Made by a program: the position numbers and the translations under genes. A stretch of DNA of 47,008 bases. Origin: an uncultured Saprospiraceae bacterium (GTDB taxonomy: Bacteria; Bacteroidota; Bacteroidia; Chitinophagales; Saprospiraceae). The stretch lies in contig CALGNN010000050.1 of NCBI GenBank assembly GCA_937961455.1, positions 1 to 47,008 on the forward strand, given 5' to 3'. Below, in pieces: positions 11,435-20,578 of this stretch. The notes beneath the pieces were generated by a model. It worked only from the letters and a program-made list of their open reading frames with translations. It made no database searches and had not been told where the DNA came from. Within the stretch, counting starts at the first letter, position 1. Every line of letters begins with the position of its first letter.

Positions 11435-11480
11435 CTCAATAACCCCCCTTTATAGGGAACAATGATTGTATAATTTAGAT

Positions 11481-11488
11481 TAAATTTG
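11481..11488 (+). promoter_or_regulatory. Candidate -7 box directly before clpP
   Basis: TAAATTTG (11481-11488) fits TAnnTTTG and ends 4 bases before the clpP ATG. A TTG at 11466 is too close (12 bases) to be a good -33 element. If used, the transcript would begin at or very near the start codon. Confidence 0.35.
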
Positions 11489-11492
11489 TGTA

Positions 11493-12185
11493 ATGGACCA
11501 GAAGAAAGAATTTTTAAAGTACACTACGAAGCATCTTGGAATGACAAGTTCCAATGTAGAAGACTATATTAAGAAGACTACAGTTCCTAATATTCATGGC
11601 TTTACTCCTCAAGTAATAGAAGAAAGACAAATGAATATTGTTGGTATGGACGTATTCTCAAGATTGATGATGGATCGAATCATTTTCTTGGGTGTACCTA
11701 TCAATGATTACGTAGCGAATGTGATTCAAGCGCAATTGTTATTCTTGGAGTCAAGTGATCCCAAAAGAGACATTCAAATGTTTATTAACAGTCCTGGTGG
11801 TTCTGTAATTGCTGGATTGGGTATTTATGATGTAATGCAATATGTGGCTCCTGATGTAGGAACTATTTGCACCGGATTAGCCGCATCAATGGGTGCCGTA
11901 TTATTAACTGCAGGACAAAAAGGAAAAAGATCTTGCTTGCCTCATAGTAGGGTGATGATTCACCAACCATTGGGTGGAATGCAAGGACAAGTTTCTGATA
12001 TGGAAATTTCTTACAACTTGATCAAGCAATTGCAGAAAGAGTTGTACGATATTTTAGCTAAGCATACAGAAAATGATTACGAAACCATTTCTAAAGATTC
12101 GGATAGAGATAATTGGATGACAGCTGGAGAAGCTAAAGAATATGGATTGGTTGATGAGATCTTAGCAGAAAAAGACAACGCTTAA
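11493..12185 (+). CDS. clpP: ATP-dependent Clp protease proteolytic subunit
   Basis: A 230-residue serine protease that forms the tetradecameric barrel of ClpXP. The catalytic triad is visible: S132 in CTGLAASMGAVLL, H157 in SRVMIHQPLGG, and by alignment D206 in SKDSDRD. The INSPGGSV segment forms the oxyanion-hole region. It is about 20 residues longer at the N-terminus than mature E. coli ClpP, as is usual in this phylum, so it may be processed. clpX starts 24 bases downstream, giving a protease-chaperone pair. Confidence 0.97.
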   Translation: MDQKKEFLKYTTKHLGMTSSNVEDYIKKTTVPNIHGFTPQVIEERQMNIVGMDVFSRLMMDRIIFLGVPINDYVANVIQAQLLFLESSDPKRDIQMFINSPGGSVIAGLGIYDVMQYVAPDVGTICTGLAASMGAVLLTAGQKGKRSCLPHSRVMIHQPLGGMQGQVSDMEISYNLIKQLQKELYDILAKHTENDYETISKDSDRDNWMTAGEAKEYGLVDEILAEKDNA

Positions 12186-12209
12186 TTTTAATCATATAAA
12201 TAAATACCC

Positions 12210-13448
12210 GTGGCTTCTGACAAAGAAAATATAACATGTTCATTTTGTGGTAGAGATAAAAGTGATGCACTGATTCTCATTGCAGGGATTGAAGGACATA
12301 TCTGTGAGATTTGTGTGGAGCAAGCGGGTGATATTGTAAAAGACGAATTAAGCAGCAATAAGATAAAGAAGAGTACGGGTCTTGCTATTCCTGAAAATAT
12401 TACCCCACAGGATATCAAAGGTTATCTTGATCAATATGTGATTGGTCAATATGATGCAAAGAAATATCTTTCTGTAGCGGTTTATAATCACTACAAAAGA
12501 TTGAGACAAAAAGACTTATCAGACATCGAAATTGAAAAGTCAAATATTTTATTTGTTGGTGAAACGGGCACTGGAAAAACCTTGTTAGCCAAAACCATAG
12601 CTAAGTATCTTGATGTACCATTTACGATTGTTGATGCAACGGTATTGACTGAAGCAGGTTATGTAGGAGAAGATGTGGAGAGTATGTTGAGCAGATTGTT
12701 GCAGGCTTGTGATTATAATATTGAAGCAGCAGAGAATGGCATCGTTTATATTGATGAGATAGATAAAATCGCACGTAAGAGTGATAATCCTTCCATCACA
12801 AGGGATGTGTCAGGAGAAGGAGTACAACAGGCCATGCTGAAAATGCTTGAGGGAACGGAAGTGAATGTTCCCCCTCAAGGAGGAAGAAAGCATCCTGAGC
12901 AAAAGATGATCAAATTAAATACAACGGATATACTTTTCATCTGTGGTGGTGCTTTTGATGGTTTAGAAAAACATATTGCGAAGCGTGTCAATAAACAAGT
13001 CATTGGCTTCAATAAAGAGAAGGACGAGGAATTTGATAACGAAAACTTACTTCAGTATGTAAGCCATCAAGATCTAAAGACTTTCGGATTGATCCCTGAG
13101 CTTTTAGGAAGACTTCCAGTTCTTACATACCTCGAGCCACTTACCAAAGAGGTATTAATTAAAATCTTAGTAGAGCCAAAAAATGCGCTCTTCAAGCAAT
13201 ACAAAAAACTATTTGATTTAGAAGGTATCACCTTAGAAATCACTGACGATGCAGCTGAATACATTGCAGAAAAAGCGATGGAATTCAAACTTGGTGCAAG
13301 AGGACTTAGAAGTATTTGTGAGGCCATCCTTACGGATGCCATGTATGAACTACCATCTCAAGATGATGTAGACAAGTTTACTTTAGATTTAGCCTATGCT
13401 GAATCAAAAATGAAAAAATCTAAGTTGAATAAACTTAAGGCTGCATAA
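12210..13448 (+). CDS. clpX: Clp protease ATP-binding subunit ClpX
   Basis: A 412-residue AAA+ unfoldase that feeds substrates to ClpP. The start is a GTG at 12210, which gives the standard N-terminal zinc-binding domain (C10, C13, C32, C35). Walker A is GETGTGKT (117-124), Walker B ends in YIDEIDKI (D182, E183), the pore loop is GYVGED (150-155), and the ClpP-binding IGF loop is present in KQVIGFNKE. The C-terminal sensor-2 segment [11 protein letters not shown] is intact. It is a normal, complete ClpX. Confidence 0.97.
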   Translation: MASDKENITCSFCGRDKSDALILIAGIEGHICEICVEQAGDIVKDELSSNKIKKSTGLAIPENITPQDIKGYLDQYVIGQYDAKKYLSVAVYNHYKRLRQKDLSDIEIEKSNILFVGETGTGKTLLAKTIAKYLDVPFTIVDATVLTEAGYVGEDVESMLSRLLQACDYNIEAAENGIVYIDEIDKIARKSDNPSITRDVSGEGVQQAMLKMLEGTEVNVPPQGGRKHPEQKMIKLNTTDILFICGGAFDGLEKHIAKRVNKQVIGFNKEKDEEFDNENLLQYVSHQDLKTFGLIPELLGRLPVLTYLEPLTKEVLIKILVEPKNALFKQYKKLFDLEGITLEITDDAAEYIAEKAMEFKLGARGLRSICEAILTDAMYELPSQDDVDKFTLDLAYAESKMKKSKLNKLKAA

Positions 13449-13586
13449 AAACCTTTTTTACAGTTCTATTTTGCTGATGAATGCTAGTGCAGCATATCAG
13501 ATAGCTTCTCAAAAATAATGATTATCTTCTTTTAGCTTTCACTCAATTGTGTTTGGCTTTATTGATCATTTAAATAGTAAAGACTT

Positions 13587-13973
13587 ATGAATATTGTAAA
13601 TTCTTTAGGAAGATTTTTATTTGGAATACCTATGGCTGTTTTTGGAATATTTCATTTTATCAATGCAGGTAGTATGGTTGGAATGGTCCCATCATGGATG
13701 CCTGGTCCTAAGATCTGGGTTTATTTAACAGGTGCGGCCTTAGTATTAGCGGCTGTAGCTATAATGTTTCAAATAAAAGATCGTTTGGCGGCTCAATTGC
13801 TGGGTTTGATGCTATTGTTATTTGCATTATTGGTCCATATGCCTGGATTAGGAGCTGAAGATGAAACTGCAAAGACGATGTCTATGGTAATGGCTATGAA
13901 AGACATTGCAATGGCAGGAGGGGCATTAGCTTTTGCGAAGCTGGCTAAAGATACGTCGGGGATTACTTCATAG
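13587..13973 (+). CDS. DoxX-like small membrane protein
   Basis: A 128-residue protein with four predicted membrane segments (about residues 6-26, 43-63, 68-88 and 100-120) and the short LGRFLFGIPMAVFGIFHF start typical of DoxX-like proteins. Family members are linked to quinol or thiol redox chemistry, but roles in most bacteria are unknown and no catalytic residues can be named here. It stands between clpX and truA on the same strand, with a 138-bp gap upstream in which nothing was recognised. Confidence 0.75.
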   Translation: MNIVNSLGRFLFGIPMAVFGIFHFINAGSMVGMVPSWMPGPKIWVYLTGAALVLAAVAIMFQIKDRLAAQLLGLMLLLFALLVHMPGLGAEDETAKTMSMVMAMKDIAMAGGALAFAKLAKDTSGITS

Positions 13974-13981
13974 TGCGTTTT

Positions 13982-13989
13982 TAATTTTG
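13982..13989 (+). promoter_or_regulatory. Candidate -7 box before truA
   Basis: TAATTTTG (13982-13989) fits TAnnTTTG and ends 12 bases before the truA ATG at 14002. No good -33 TTG was seen. A start near 13995 would leave a leader of under ten bases. Confidence 0.3.
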
Positions 13990-14001
13990 TGGTAAATACG
14001 A

Positions 14002-14730
14002 ATGAGATATAAGACTTTACTTTCTTATAGAGGAACTGATTTTTTTGGGTGGCAGAAGCAACAAGAGGGTAGGACAGTCCAGGGTGTTCTTGAAGATACC
14101 CTGAGTCGATTTATCAAGGATGATGTTCAAATAGTAGGCTGTGGCCGCACAGATTCAGGGGTACATGCATCAAATTATGCCATGCATTTTGATACAGAGA
14201 GGGAATTAGGCGAAGCTTCATTAATCATTTTAAATAAAATGCTGCCTGCTGATTTGGCGATTCATAGTATGTCTGTTGTGGATGAAAATTTTCATGCGAG
14301 ATTTGATGCTAAGAAAAGATCCTATGCTTACTATCTCAGTAAGGATAAAAATTTATTTGCGTCTGATCAGTATTGGTATTTTCCTTCATTTGAAAAGCTA
14401 GATCATGAATCTATCACAAAGGCGGCTAATAAGCTTTTATATTATCAGGATTTCTATACCTTTTGCAAGACCCATTCTGATGTAGAAACTTACTTGTGTG
14501 AATTATCAGAATCCACATGGGAGCTAACTTCATTTGGAGCTGTATATCGTATCAGTGCCAATCGGTTTTTACGTGGAATGGTTCGCTTAATCGTAGGTAT
14601 GCTAATTCGAGTAGGAGAAGGGAGGGTATCTTTGCATGATGTAATACAAGCCTTAGAAAACAAAGAACATTTAGATAAGGCTTATAGTGCTCCCGCTTCT
14701 GGATTATTCTTAGAAGAAATAGCTTATTAA
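14002..14730 (+). CDS. truA: tRNA pseudouridine synthase A
   Basis: A 242-residue enzyme that isomerises uridines 38-40 in the tRNA anticodon arm. The catalytic aspartate is D51 in CGRTDSGVHA, and the N-terminal YRGTDFFGWQKQ and later FHARFDAKKRSYAY segments are diagnostic. The C-terminal FLRGMVRLIVGMLIRVGEG motif is complete. It converges with glyA, 27 bases apart. Confidence 0.95.
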   Translation: MRYKTLLSYRGTDFFGWQKQQEGRTVQGVLEDTLSRFIKDDVQIVGCGRTDSGVHASNYAMHFDTERELGEASLIILNKMLPADLAIHSMSVVDENFHARFDAKKRSYAYYLSKDKNLFASDQYWYFPSFEKLDHESITKAANKLLYYQDFYTFCKTHSDVETYLCELSESTWELTSFGAVYRISANRFLRGMVRLIVGMLIRVGEGRVSLHDVIQALENKEHLDKAYSAPASGLFLEEIAY

Positions 14731-14750
14731 AAAAAGAAAATCTTTAACAA

Positions 14751-14767
14751 TTATGCGCTAAGCATAA
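14751..14767. terminator. Weak hairpin between convergent truA and glyA
   Basis: Arms TTATGC (14751-14756) and GCATAA (14762-14767) flank a 5-base loop at the glyA stop. On the minus strand a T-rich stretch follows about 15 bases later. It may end glyA transcripts, but the stem is short. Confidence 0.3.
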
Positions 14768-16041
14768 CTATGATCTTCTTTCTCATACATTGGGTAAGCT
14801 AGCATCTTGTTATTAACCACAGATTTGATCTCTTTAATCATGGAATCATTATCATGATTGGTAATGACTTGATCAATCCAATTCACAACTTCAATACAAT
14901 CAGCTTCATTAAATCCTCTACTGGTAATAGCGGCTGTTCCAATTCTCATTCCTGAAGTGATCATAGGTTTTTGCGTATCGAAAGGCACCATATTTTTATT
15001 GATGGTTATGTCCGCTTTGATTAAGGATTCTTCAGCGATTTTGCCTGTGAGATCCTTGGATCTAAGATCGATAAGCATTAAGTGGTTGTCGGTGCCACCT
15101 GAGATAATTTTATATCCTTTATCAACAAAGGCAGTAGCCATGGCTTGAGCGTTTTTAATTACTTGCTGTCCGTAGGTCTTAAAATTATCTTGTAAGGCTT
15201 CTCCGAATGCAATGGCTTTGGAAGCGATTACATGTTCAAGAGGTCCACCTTGCATGCCAGGGAATACGCCACTATTTAAGATGGAAGACATTTTAAGTGT
15301 ATTTCCTTTTCTGGTAGTTCTTCCCCATGGGTTATCAAAGTTTTTACCCATCATGATAATTCCTCCTCTTGGTCCTCTTAGCGTTTTATGTGTTGTTGAG
15401 GTAACAATGTGGCAATGTGGAAGTGGATCATTTAGTAATTTTGTAGCAATGAGTCCAGCAGGATGCGCAATATCTGCAAGTAGTAAGGCTCCAACTTTAT
15501 CGGCAATGGCTCTAAATCTTACATAGTCCCAATCTCTAGAATATGCTGATGCCCCGCAGATAATGAGTTTGGGCTGTACTTCTAGTGCTTTTTCTTCAAC
15601 CTTATCCATATCGATTAGGCCTGAATCTTCTTCTACTCCGTAAAAGTGTGCATCGTAAACTTTACCAGAGTAGTTTACTGGTGAACCGTGAGACAAATGA
15701 CCTCCATGAGCCAAATTGAAACCTAGAACTTTATCTCCAGGCTGCAAGCAAGCTAAGAATACTGCGGCATTCGCTTGTGCTCCAGAATGAGGTTGTACAT
15801 TTGCATATTCTGCACCAAACAATTCCTTTAATCGATCGATGGCTAGTTGTTCAATTTCATCAACAAATTGGCATCCACCGTAGTATCTTTTACCAGGATA
15901 TCCTTCTGCATATTTATTGGTTAGGCAGGTGCCCATAGCTTTCATCACTGAGGTACTTACAAAATTTTCGCTTGCAATAAGTTCAATGCCTTCCTGTTGT
16001 CTTTTGCGTTCTTTAGCAATGAGATTATATACTGGATCCAT
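14758..16041 (-). CDS. glyA: Serine hydroxymethyltransferase
   Basis: A 427-residue PLP enzyme that converts serine and tetrahydrofolate to glycine and methylene-THF, the main one-carbon source. The PLP lysine is K219 in [15 protein letters not shown]; the LIASENF start and the [14 protein letters not shown] segment are also diagnostic. [10 protein letters not shown] contains the Asp and His that contact PLP. Length and motifs are normal. It stands alone, separated from the repeat-protein gene upstream by a strong terminator hairpin. Confidence 0.97.
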   Translation of the reverse strand: MDPVYNLIAKERKRQQEGIELIASENFVSTSVMKAMGTCLTNKYAEGYPGKRYYGGCQFVDEIEQLAIDRLKELFGAEYANVQPHSGAQANAAVFLACLQPGDKVLGFNLAHGGHLSHGSPVNYSGKVYDAHFYGVEEDSGLIDMDKVEEKALEVQPKLIICGASAYSRDWDYVRFRAIADKVGALLLADIAHPAGLIATKLLNDPLPHCHIVTSTTHKTLRGPRGGIIMMGKNFDNPWGRTTRKGNTLKMSSILNSGVFPGMQGGPLEHVIASKAIAFGEALQDNFKTYGQQVIKNAQAMATAFVDKGYKIISGGTDNHLMLIDLRSKDLTGKIAEESLIKADITINKNMVPFDTQKPMITSGMRIGTAAITSRGFNEADCIEVVNWIDQVITNHDNDSMIKEIKSVVNNKMLAYPMYEKEDHSYA

Positions 16042-16084
16042 AATATGTAAATTGTTGATATATTAAAAATGCAAATATGAGAAT

Positions 16085-16124
16085 AAAAAAAGAGACCGTC
16101 TCAATGAGACGGCCTCTTTTTATT
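16085..16124 (-). terminator. Rho-independent terminator downstream of the repeat-protein gene
   Basis: A GC-rich hairpin: GTCTC (16098-16102) pairs with GAGAC (16106-16110) around a 3-base loop, and the stem continues outward to about 13 pairs with one mismatch (95/113). On the minus strand it is followed by a run of seven Ts. A T-run also follows on the plus strand. It ends transcription of the gene at 16149-19190 before glyA. Confidence 0.85.
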
Positions 16125-16148
16125 TATTTAGTTTAAACTAACTAGTGA

Positions 16149-19100
16149 CTAGTAGTTTACGCCTAAAGCTTTAAGTGTTTCAAAGTCTAACTGACCAATA
16201 GGTAAACCTTGCTCTCTTTGAAATTTGATCAAAGCAGCTTTGGTTCTTTCTCCCATTACGTTATCAGAAGGACCTGGATCATAACCTCTAGCTCTAAGAG
16301 CATCTTGTACCGCTCTTGTCAATTGAGGTGTGATTTTACTGTTACAAACAACTTCTCTCCACTCTGACATTCCACCTTTGCTGATTAACTGTCTTTTTGT
16401 GATGGTTCTGTATTGAGCATCAACAGCTTCAGTACGGGTAGTTGCAGGAGTAACCAATTTCTGGTAAGTTCTTGTCTGGTATTGAGCAGGAACTTCCTCA
16501 ACTCTTGTAGTTGCTGGAGTAACTAATTTTCTATAAGATCTAGTTTTGTACTGAGCAGCAACATCTGACTGAGTAGTTGTAGCTGGAGAAGCAAGCTTCT
16601 GGTACGTTCTAGACTCATATCTAGCAGGAACATCAACAACTGAAGTTGTAGCTGGACTAGCTAATTTTCTATAAGTTCTAGACTCATAACGAGCAGGAAC
16701 AGTTTCTGTTCTAGTTGTCGCTGGAGTAACTAACTTTCTGTAAGTTCTACTTTTGTATTGAGCAGGAACATCAACAGTTTGTGTAGTTGCAGGCGTAACT
16801 AATTTAGAATAAGTTCTAGTCTCATAACGAGCAGGAACATCTACAGTTCTAGTAGTAGCTGGGCTAGTTAACTTTCTGTAAGTTCTATTCTCATAACGAG
16901 CAGGAACTTCAGATGTTCTAGTTGTCGCAGGACTAACTAATTTTCTGTAAGATCTAGATTTATATTGAGCAGGAACTTCAACAGTTTGAGTTGTCGCTGG
17001 AGTAACTAATTTTCTGTAAGTTCTAGACTCGTAACGAGCTGGAGTTGATACAGATCTAGTTGTCGCAGGCGTAACTAATTTCTGGTAAGTTCTAGTTTCA
17101 TATCTAGCATCAGCACCAACAGTAGTAGTAGTTGCCGGAGTAACTAATTTTCTGTAGGTTCTGTTTTCATAACGAGCTGGTACTTCAACAGTTTCAACTG
17201 TAGCAGCACTAACTAGTTTTTGATAAGATCTAGTTTTGTATTGAGCAGGAACTTCAACAGTTCTAGTAGTCGCAGGACTAACTAATTTTTGGTAAGTTCT
17301 AGACTCATATCTAGCAGGAATATCATTTACAGTTGAACCTGACTGATTAGCTAGTTTTCTGTAAGTTCTAGTCTCATAACGAGCAGGAACAGTTTCAGAT
17401 CTAGTTGTTGCAGGAGTAACAAGCTTTCTGTAAGTTCTTGAACCATACTGAGCAGGTACTTCTTCTACTCTTGAAGTAGCAGGCGTAACTAATTTTCTGT
17501 AAGTTCTAGACTCATATCTAGCAGGTACATCTGAAGATTGAGTAGTCGCAGGCGTTACCAATTTTTGGTAAGTTCTGGTCTCATATCTAGCAGGAATTTC
17601 TACTGTTCTCGTGCAATCATCACCTGAATCAACATATCCATCAGAACATCCAACTCTTACTTGTTTTGTAACAGTTGTGAAAGTAGCAGGTACTTCAACA
17701 AGACACCATACTAAGCAATCATCTGGATTTGCAGATAAACAGTTTCTATCAGCTCTTCTCTTAACCCACTTCGTAGATGCAGGAGAAGTTTCGATTCTTT
17801 CAGTTGAAGTTTCATATCTAGCAGGTACTCTTTCAATTGTAGTAGAAGCTTCTTTTACAAGTACTTCTTCAGTCATTGTTTCGTAACGAGCAGGAACTGC
17901 AGATAATGCAGTTGAAGCTTCTTGAACTAATACTTCTTCAGTAACTGTCTCATATTGAGCAGGAACTGCAACGATTCTTGAAGAAGCTTCTTTTACAAGT
18001 ACTTCTTCAGTAACTGTCTCATATTGAGCAGGAACTGCAACAAGTGTTTCGTATGCTTCTTGAACCAATACTTCTTCAGTAACAGTTTCCCATTGTGCTG
18101 GAGAAGTTTGGATTGAAGAACTAGCTTCTTGAACTAATACTTCTTCAGTGACAGTTTCAAACTGAGCTGGAACAACTTGTAAAGTAGAAGATGCTTCTTT
18201 AACTAGTACTTCTTCAGTAACAGTTTCAAATTTAGCAGGAACTACTCTTAAGGTAGTAGATGCTTCTTGAACTAATACTTCTTCAGTAACAGTTTCGAAT
18301 TTGGCAGGAACTACGTTGATGCTTCCACCAGCTTCTTGAACTAATACTTCTTCAGTTACTGACTCATATTGAGCAGGAACTACTTGGAGTGTCTCATAAG
18401 CTTCTTGAACGAGTACTTCTTCAGTAACTGTCTCCCACTGAGCAGGAACAACTTGAAGAGAAGTAGACGCTTCTTTAACTAATACTTCTTCAGTAACAGT
18501 CTCATACTGAGCAGGAACTGCAACTAATGTAGTAGAAGCTTCTTGTACAAGCACTTCTTCAGTTACTGTCTCATATTGAGCAGGAACTACTTCCAAACGA
18601 GTAGACGCTTCAGAAACTAATACTTCTTCAGTAACTGTCTCATACTGAGCAGGAACTACTCTTAAAGAAGTTGATGCTTCTTTAACAAGTACTTCTTCAG
18701 TAACTGTCTCGTACTGTGCAGGCACAGCAACAAGAGTTTGATAAGCTTCTTGAACTAATACTTCTTCAGTAACAGTTTCAAATTTAGCTGGAGTAGTCTG
18801 AATTGTAGTACTTGCTTCTTGAACCAATACTTCTTCAGTAACGGTTTCAAAACGAGCAGGAACAGCTTGAACAACAGAAGAACCTTCTGATGCCAATACT
18901 TCTTCAGTTACAGTTTCATACTGAGCAGGAACTGTCACGATTCTGCTAGAAGCTTCTTTTACAAGAACTTCTTCAGTAACAGTTTCATACTGAGCAGGAA
19001 CAACTACTGTTCTTGATGAAGGTCCTTTAGTTTGGATTTCTTCAGTTACAGTATCATACTCATCAGCTATTAAACATTTCGCATAGCACTTTCCAGGTTC

Positions 19101-19190
19101 CGAATTTGGCGGCACATCTCCTGGCTGAGCGCTTAATCCGATTGCGAGGATTGCAAAAAGTGTTGTAAGGATTAAACTAATTTTCCTCAT
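16149..19190 (-). CDS. Giant two-block 23-residue repeat protein with peptidoglycan-binding domain
   Basis: A 1013-residue exported protein. Residues 1-22 are a signal peptide (MRKISLILTTLFAILAIGLS). Then come a C-x3-C-L cap (C35, C39) and an irregular unit; 17 exact-length 23-residue acidic units (64-454, VPAQYETVTEEVLVQEAS type); an irregular unit and a Cys-rich linker (455-531; C484, C492, C496, C515, C526) that again contains C-x3-C-L; 17 basic 23-residue units (532-922, VPARYESRTYRKLVTPATT type); an irregular unit; and a C-terminal PG_binding_1 domain (about 954-1013). The lengths add up exactly. Both unit types share VPA-[QR]-Y-E. The C-terminal domain suggests attachment to peptidoglycan; what the repeats bind is unknown. 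It has its own terminator, so it is probably monocistronic. Confidence 0.88.
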   Translation of the reverse strand: MRKISLILTTLFAILAIGLSAQPGDVPPNSEPGKCYAKCLIADEYDTVTEEIQTKGPSSRTVVVPAQYETVTEEVLVKEASSRIVTVPAQYETVTEEVLASEGSSVVQAVPARFETVTEEVLVQEASTTIQTTPAKFETVTEEVLVQEAYQTLVAVPAQYETVTEEVLVKEASTSLRVVPAQYETVTEEVLVSEASTRLEVVPAQYETVTEEVLVQEASTTLVAVPAQYETVTEEVLVKEASTSLQVVPAQWETVTEEVLVQEAYETLQVVPAQYESVTEEVLVQEAGGSINVVPAKFETVTEEVLVQEASTTLRVVPAKFETVTEEVLVKEASSTLQVVPAQFETVTEEVLVQEASSSIQTSPAQWETVTEEVLVQEAYETLVAVPAQYETVTEEVLVKEASSRIVAVPAQYETVTEEVLVQEASTALSAVPARYETMTEEVLVKEASTTIERVPARYETSTERIETSPASTKWVKRRADRNCLSANPDDCLVWCLVEVPATFTTVTKQVRVGCSDGYVDSGDDCTRTVEIPARYETRTYQKLVTPATTQSSDVPARYESRTYRKLVTPATSRVEEVPAQYGSRTYRKLVTPATTRSETVPARYETRTYRKLANQSGSTVNDIPARYESRTYQKLVSPATTRTVEVPAQYKTRSYQKLVSAATVETVEVPARYENRTYRKLVTPATTTTVGADARYETRTYQKLVTPATTRSVSTPARYESRTYRKLVTPATTQTVEVPAQYKSRSYRKLVSPATTRTSEVPARYENRTYRKLTSPATTRTVDVPARYETRTYSKLVTPATTQTVDVPAQYKSRTYRKLVTPATTRTETVPARYESRTYRKLASPATTSVVDVPARYESRTYQKLASPATTTQSDVAAQYKTRSYRKLVTPATTRVEEVPAQYQTRTYQKLVTPATTRTEAVDAQYRTITKRQLISKGGMSEWREVVCNSKITPQLTRAVQDALRARGYDPGPSDNVMGERTKAALIKFQREQGLPIGQLDFETLKALGVNY
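16152..16331 (-). other. Peptidoglycan-binding (PG_binding_1-like) domain of the repeat protein
   Basis: Residues 954-1013 read TPQLTRAVQDALRARGYDPG, then a D-N-V-M-G-E-R-T-K-A-A-L segment and FQREQGLPIGQLDFETLKAL. This is the usual pattern of the three-helix peptidoglycan-binding fold: L-x-A-L-x-x-x-G-Y, D-x-x-x-G-x-x-T-x-x-A-[LI], F-Q, G-[LQ]-x-x-x-G-x-[LV]-D. It places the protein in the periplasm. Confidence 0.8.
16425..17597 (-). repeat. Basic block: 17 tandem 69-bp units
   Basis: Seventeen in-frame units of 69 bp (residues 532-922), consensus VPARYESRTYRKLVTPATTR plus three variable residues, net charge about +2 to +4 per unit. Units 3, 6, 10, 13 and 16 share the variant A-Q-Y-K/G, suggesting growth by duplication of groups of about three units. 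A degenerate 18th unit follows. Confidence 0.92.
17829..19001 (-). repeat. Acidic block: 17 tandem 69-bp units
   Basis: Seventeen in-frame units of 69 bp (residues 64-454), consensus VPAQYETVTEEVLVQEASTT plus three variable residues, net charge about -3 to -4 per unit. Units 4, 9 and 14 share the variant EAY-x-TL in place of EAS-x-x-L, so a five-unit (345-bp) higher-order period is visible. A degenerate 18th unit leads into the linker. Confidence 0.92.
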
Positions 19191-19275
19191 AGTTGATTAT
19201 TGTTTTAATAATAAAAAAAGTTAACAAATAGGATAAGTTCTATTGGGCAAAAAAATGCAGCAATAGACGACAAAA

Positions 19276-20481
19276 TTAATATAATATTTTAGGATAACAT
19301 AAAAAGAACCTAATAATTAATTCGTTTTCCTGAAACAGTTTCAACATACTTGAAACAGGTACTACTTCTCCACTTTTGAGAAATATCTTGATTTCATTTT
19401 TGTTGGGTAGATAGGCCGAATTTGATTCTTCTCCACTTATAACCAAGTGTTTAGCTTGATCTTCTTCAAGTTCAAAATGCTGTCCAATAGTTAGACGCAT
19501 AGAATCCATTTTGTCACTATTAAAGGGGCTTTCTGACAACTTAGTTTTGAAAAGATATCGAAAAACAATACCATTACATAACAATTTTAACAATTTGTTT
19601 TCATGATCGACCCCAGTTTTGATCAAATGCATCACATCAAAATCATCTAAAAGCGCAAATTTATCTAACCAAATAGCTTTGTTTTCTTGGTTTATCTCAT
19701 TTTCAAAGAAAAATTGCATGGGATCTGACATGATGAACTTTGTACCCTTGCTATTGAGCTCTTTGAAAATTTCTAAACTTTTTTTCAACATCGTTTCTAA
19801 AGCCACAGAAGTTTTATGCAAATACACTTGCCAATACATATATTTTCTGGCCAACAAAAACTTTTCAATAGAGTACAATCCCTTTTCCTCAACTACGAGC
19901 TCATTATCTTTTACATATAACATCTTTATGATTCGATCATAACCAATGACACCCTCAGTAACACCCGTAAAAAAACTATCTCTTGTTAAATAGTCTAGAC
20001 GATCCATGTCTAATTGACCTGAGACTAACTGATGTAAAAATCTTTTGTGATATTGATTTTTGAAAATTTCAATCGCTAAGTCTAATTTTCCATCATATTC
20101 CTCATTCAATGCTTCCATGAACAATATGGATATATCTTCATGATGCATGTTTATAATAATATGTTCTAAGGAATGGGAAAATGGTCCATGACCGATATCA
20201 TGAAGTAAAATGGCAATTTGAACCGAGGTTGATTCTTCATCAGTAATTTCAATTCCTTTGTTTCTTAACACTATTATGGCTTCTTGTACCAAGTGCATCG
20301 CACCAAGCGCATGATGAAACCTGGTGTGAAGTGCTCCTGGGTAAACATAGTGCGAAAGACCTAATTGTTTGATCCTTCTCAAGCGTTGAAAGTATTTATG
20401 ATTTATTAGATCAAGTAAAATACCTTTCTGAACACTAATGAAGCCATGGACTGGGTCATTAAATATTTTGACTTTATTCAT
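19276..20481 (-). CDS. HD-domain phosphohydrolase
   Basis: A 401-residue cytoplasmic protein of the HD superfamily, in the dGTPase-like/YdhJ branch. Metal ligands appear as H56/H57 in HTRFHHALGAMH, the HD pair H94-D95 in LLHDIGHGPFSHSLEH, and a later aspartate in DMDRLDYLTRDSFFTGV. The N-terminal NDPVHGFI and FQRLRRIKQLGLS segments are typical of this branch. Members hydrolyse nucleotides or related phosphates; the substrate is not known here. It diverges from the porX gene across 97 bp; a TAATTTTG box on its strand (20531-20538) is a possible -7 element. Confidence 0.85.
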   Translation of the reverse strand: MNKVKIFNDPVHGFISVQKGILLDLINHKYFQRLRRIKQLGLSHYVYPGALHTRFHHALGAMHLVQEAIIVLRNKGIEITDEESTSVQIAILLHDIGHGPFSHSLEHIIINMHHEDISILFMEALNEEYDGKLDLAIEIFKNQYHKRFLHQLVSGQLDMDRLDYLTRDSFFTGVTEGVIGYDRIIKMLYVKDNELVVEEKGLYSIEKFLLARKYMYWQVYLHKTSVALETMLKKSLEIFKELNSKGTKFIMSDPMQFFFENEINQENKAIWLDKFALLDDFDVMHLIKTGVDHENKLLKLLCNGIVFRYLFKTKLSESPFNSDKMDSMRLTIGQHFELEEDQAKHLVISGEESNSAYLPNKNEIKIFLKSGEVVPVSSMLKLFQENELIIRFFLCYPKILY

Positions 20482-20578
20482 TTATATAGAATAAGAATAA
20501 TTTACAAAGCGTTAGATACTAAAATTGAAACAAAATTAATATCTATAGAGGCGGAATTATACCTAATAATGAAAATGA

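Noticed and set aside
17611-17886. Plus-strand open frame opposite the repeat gene
   Set aside because: A by-product of the repetitive coding strand; no start context, no family features.
16425-19001. Tandem 69-bp repeats as a CRISPR or satellite array
   Set aside because: Units are contiguous, in frame, vary by codon and have no spacers; they encode protein repeats.
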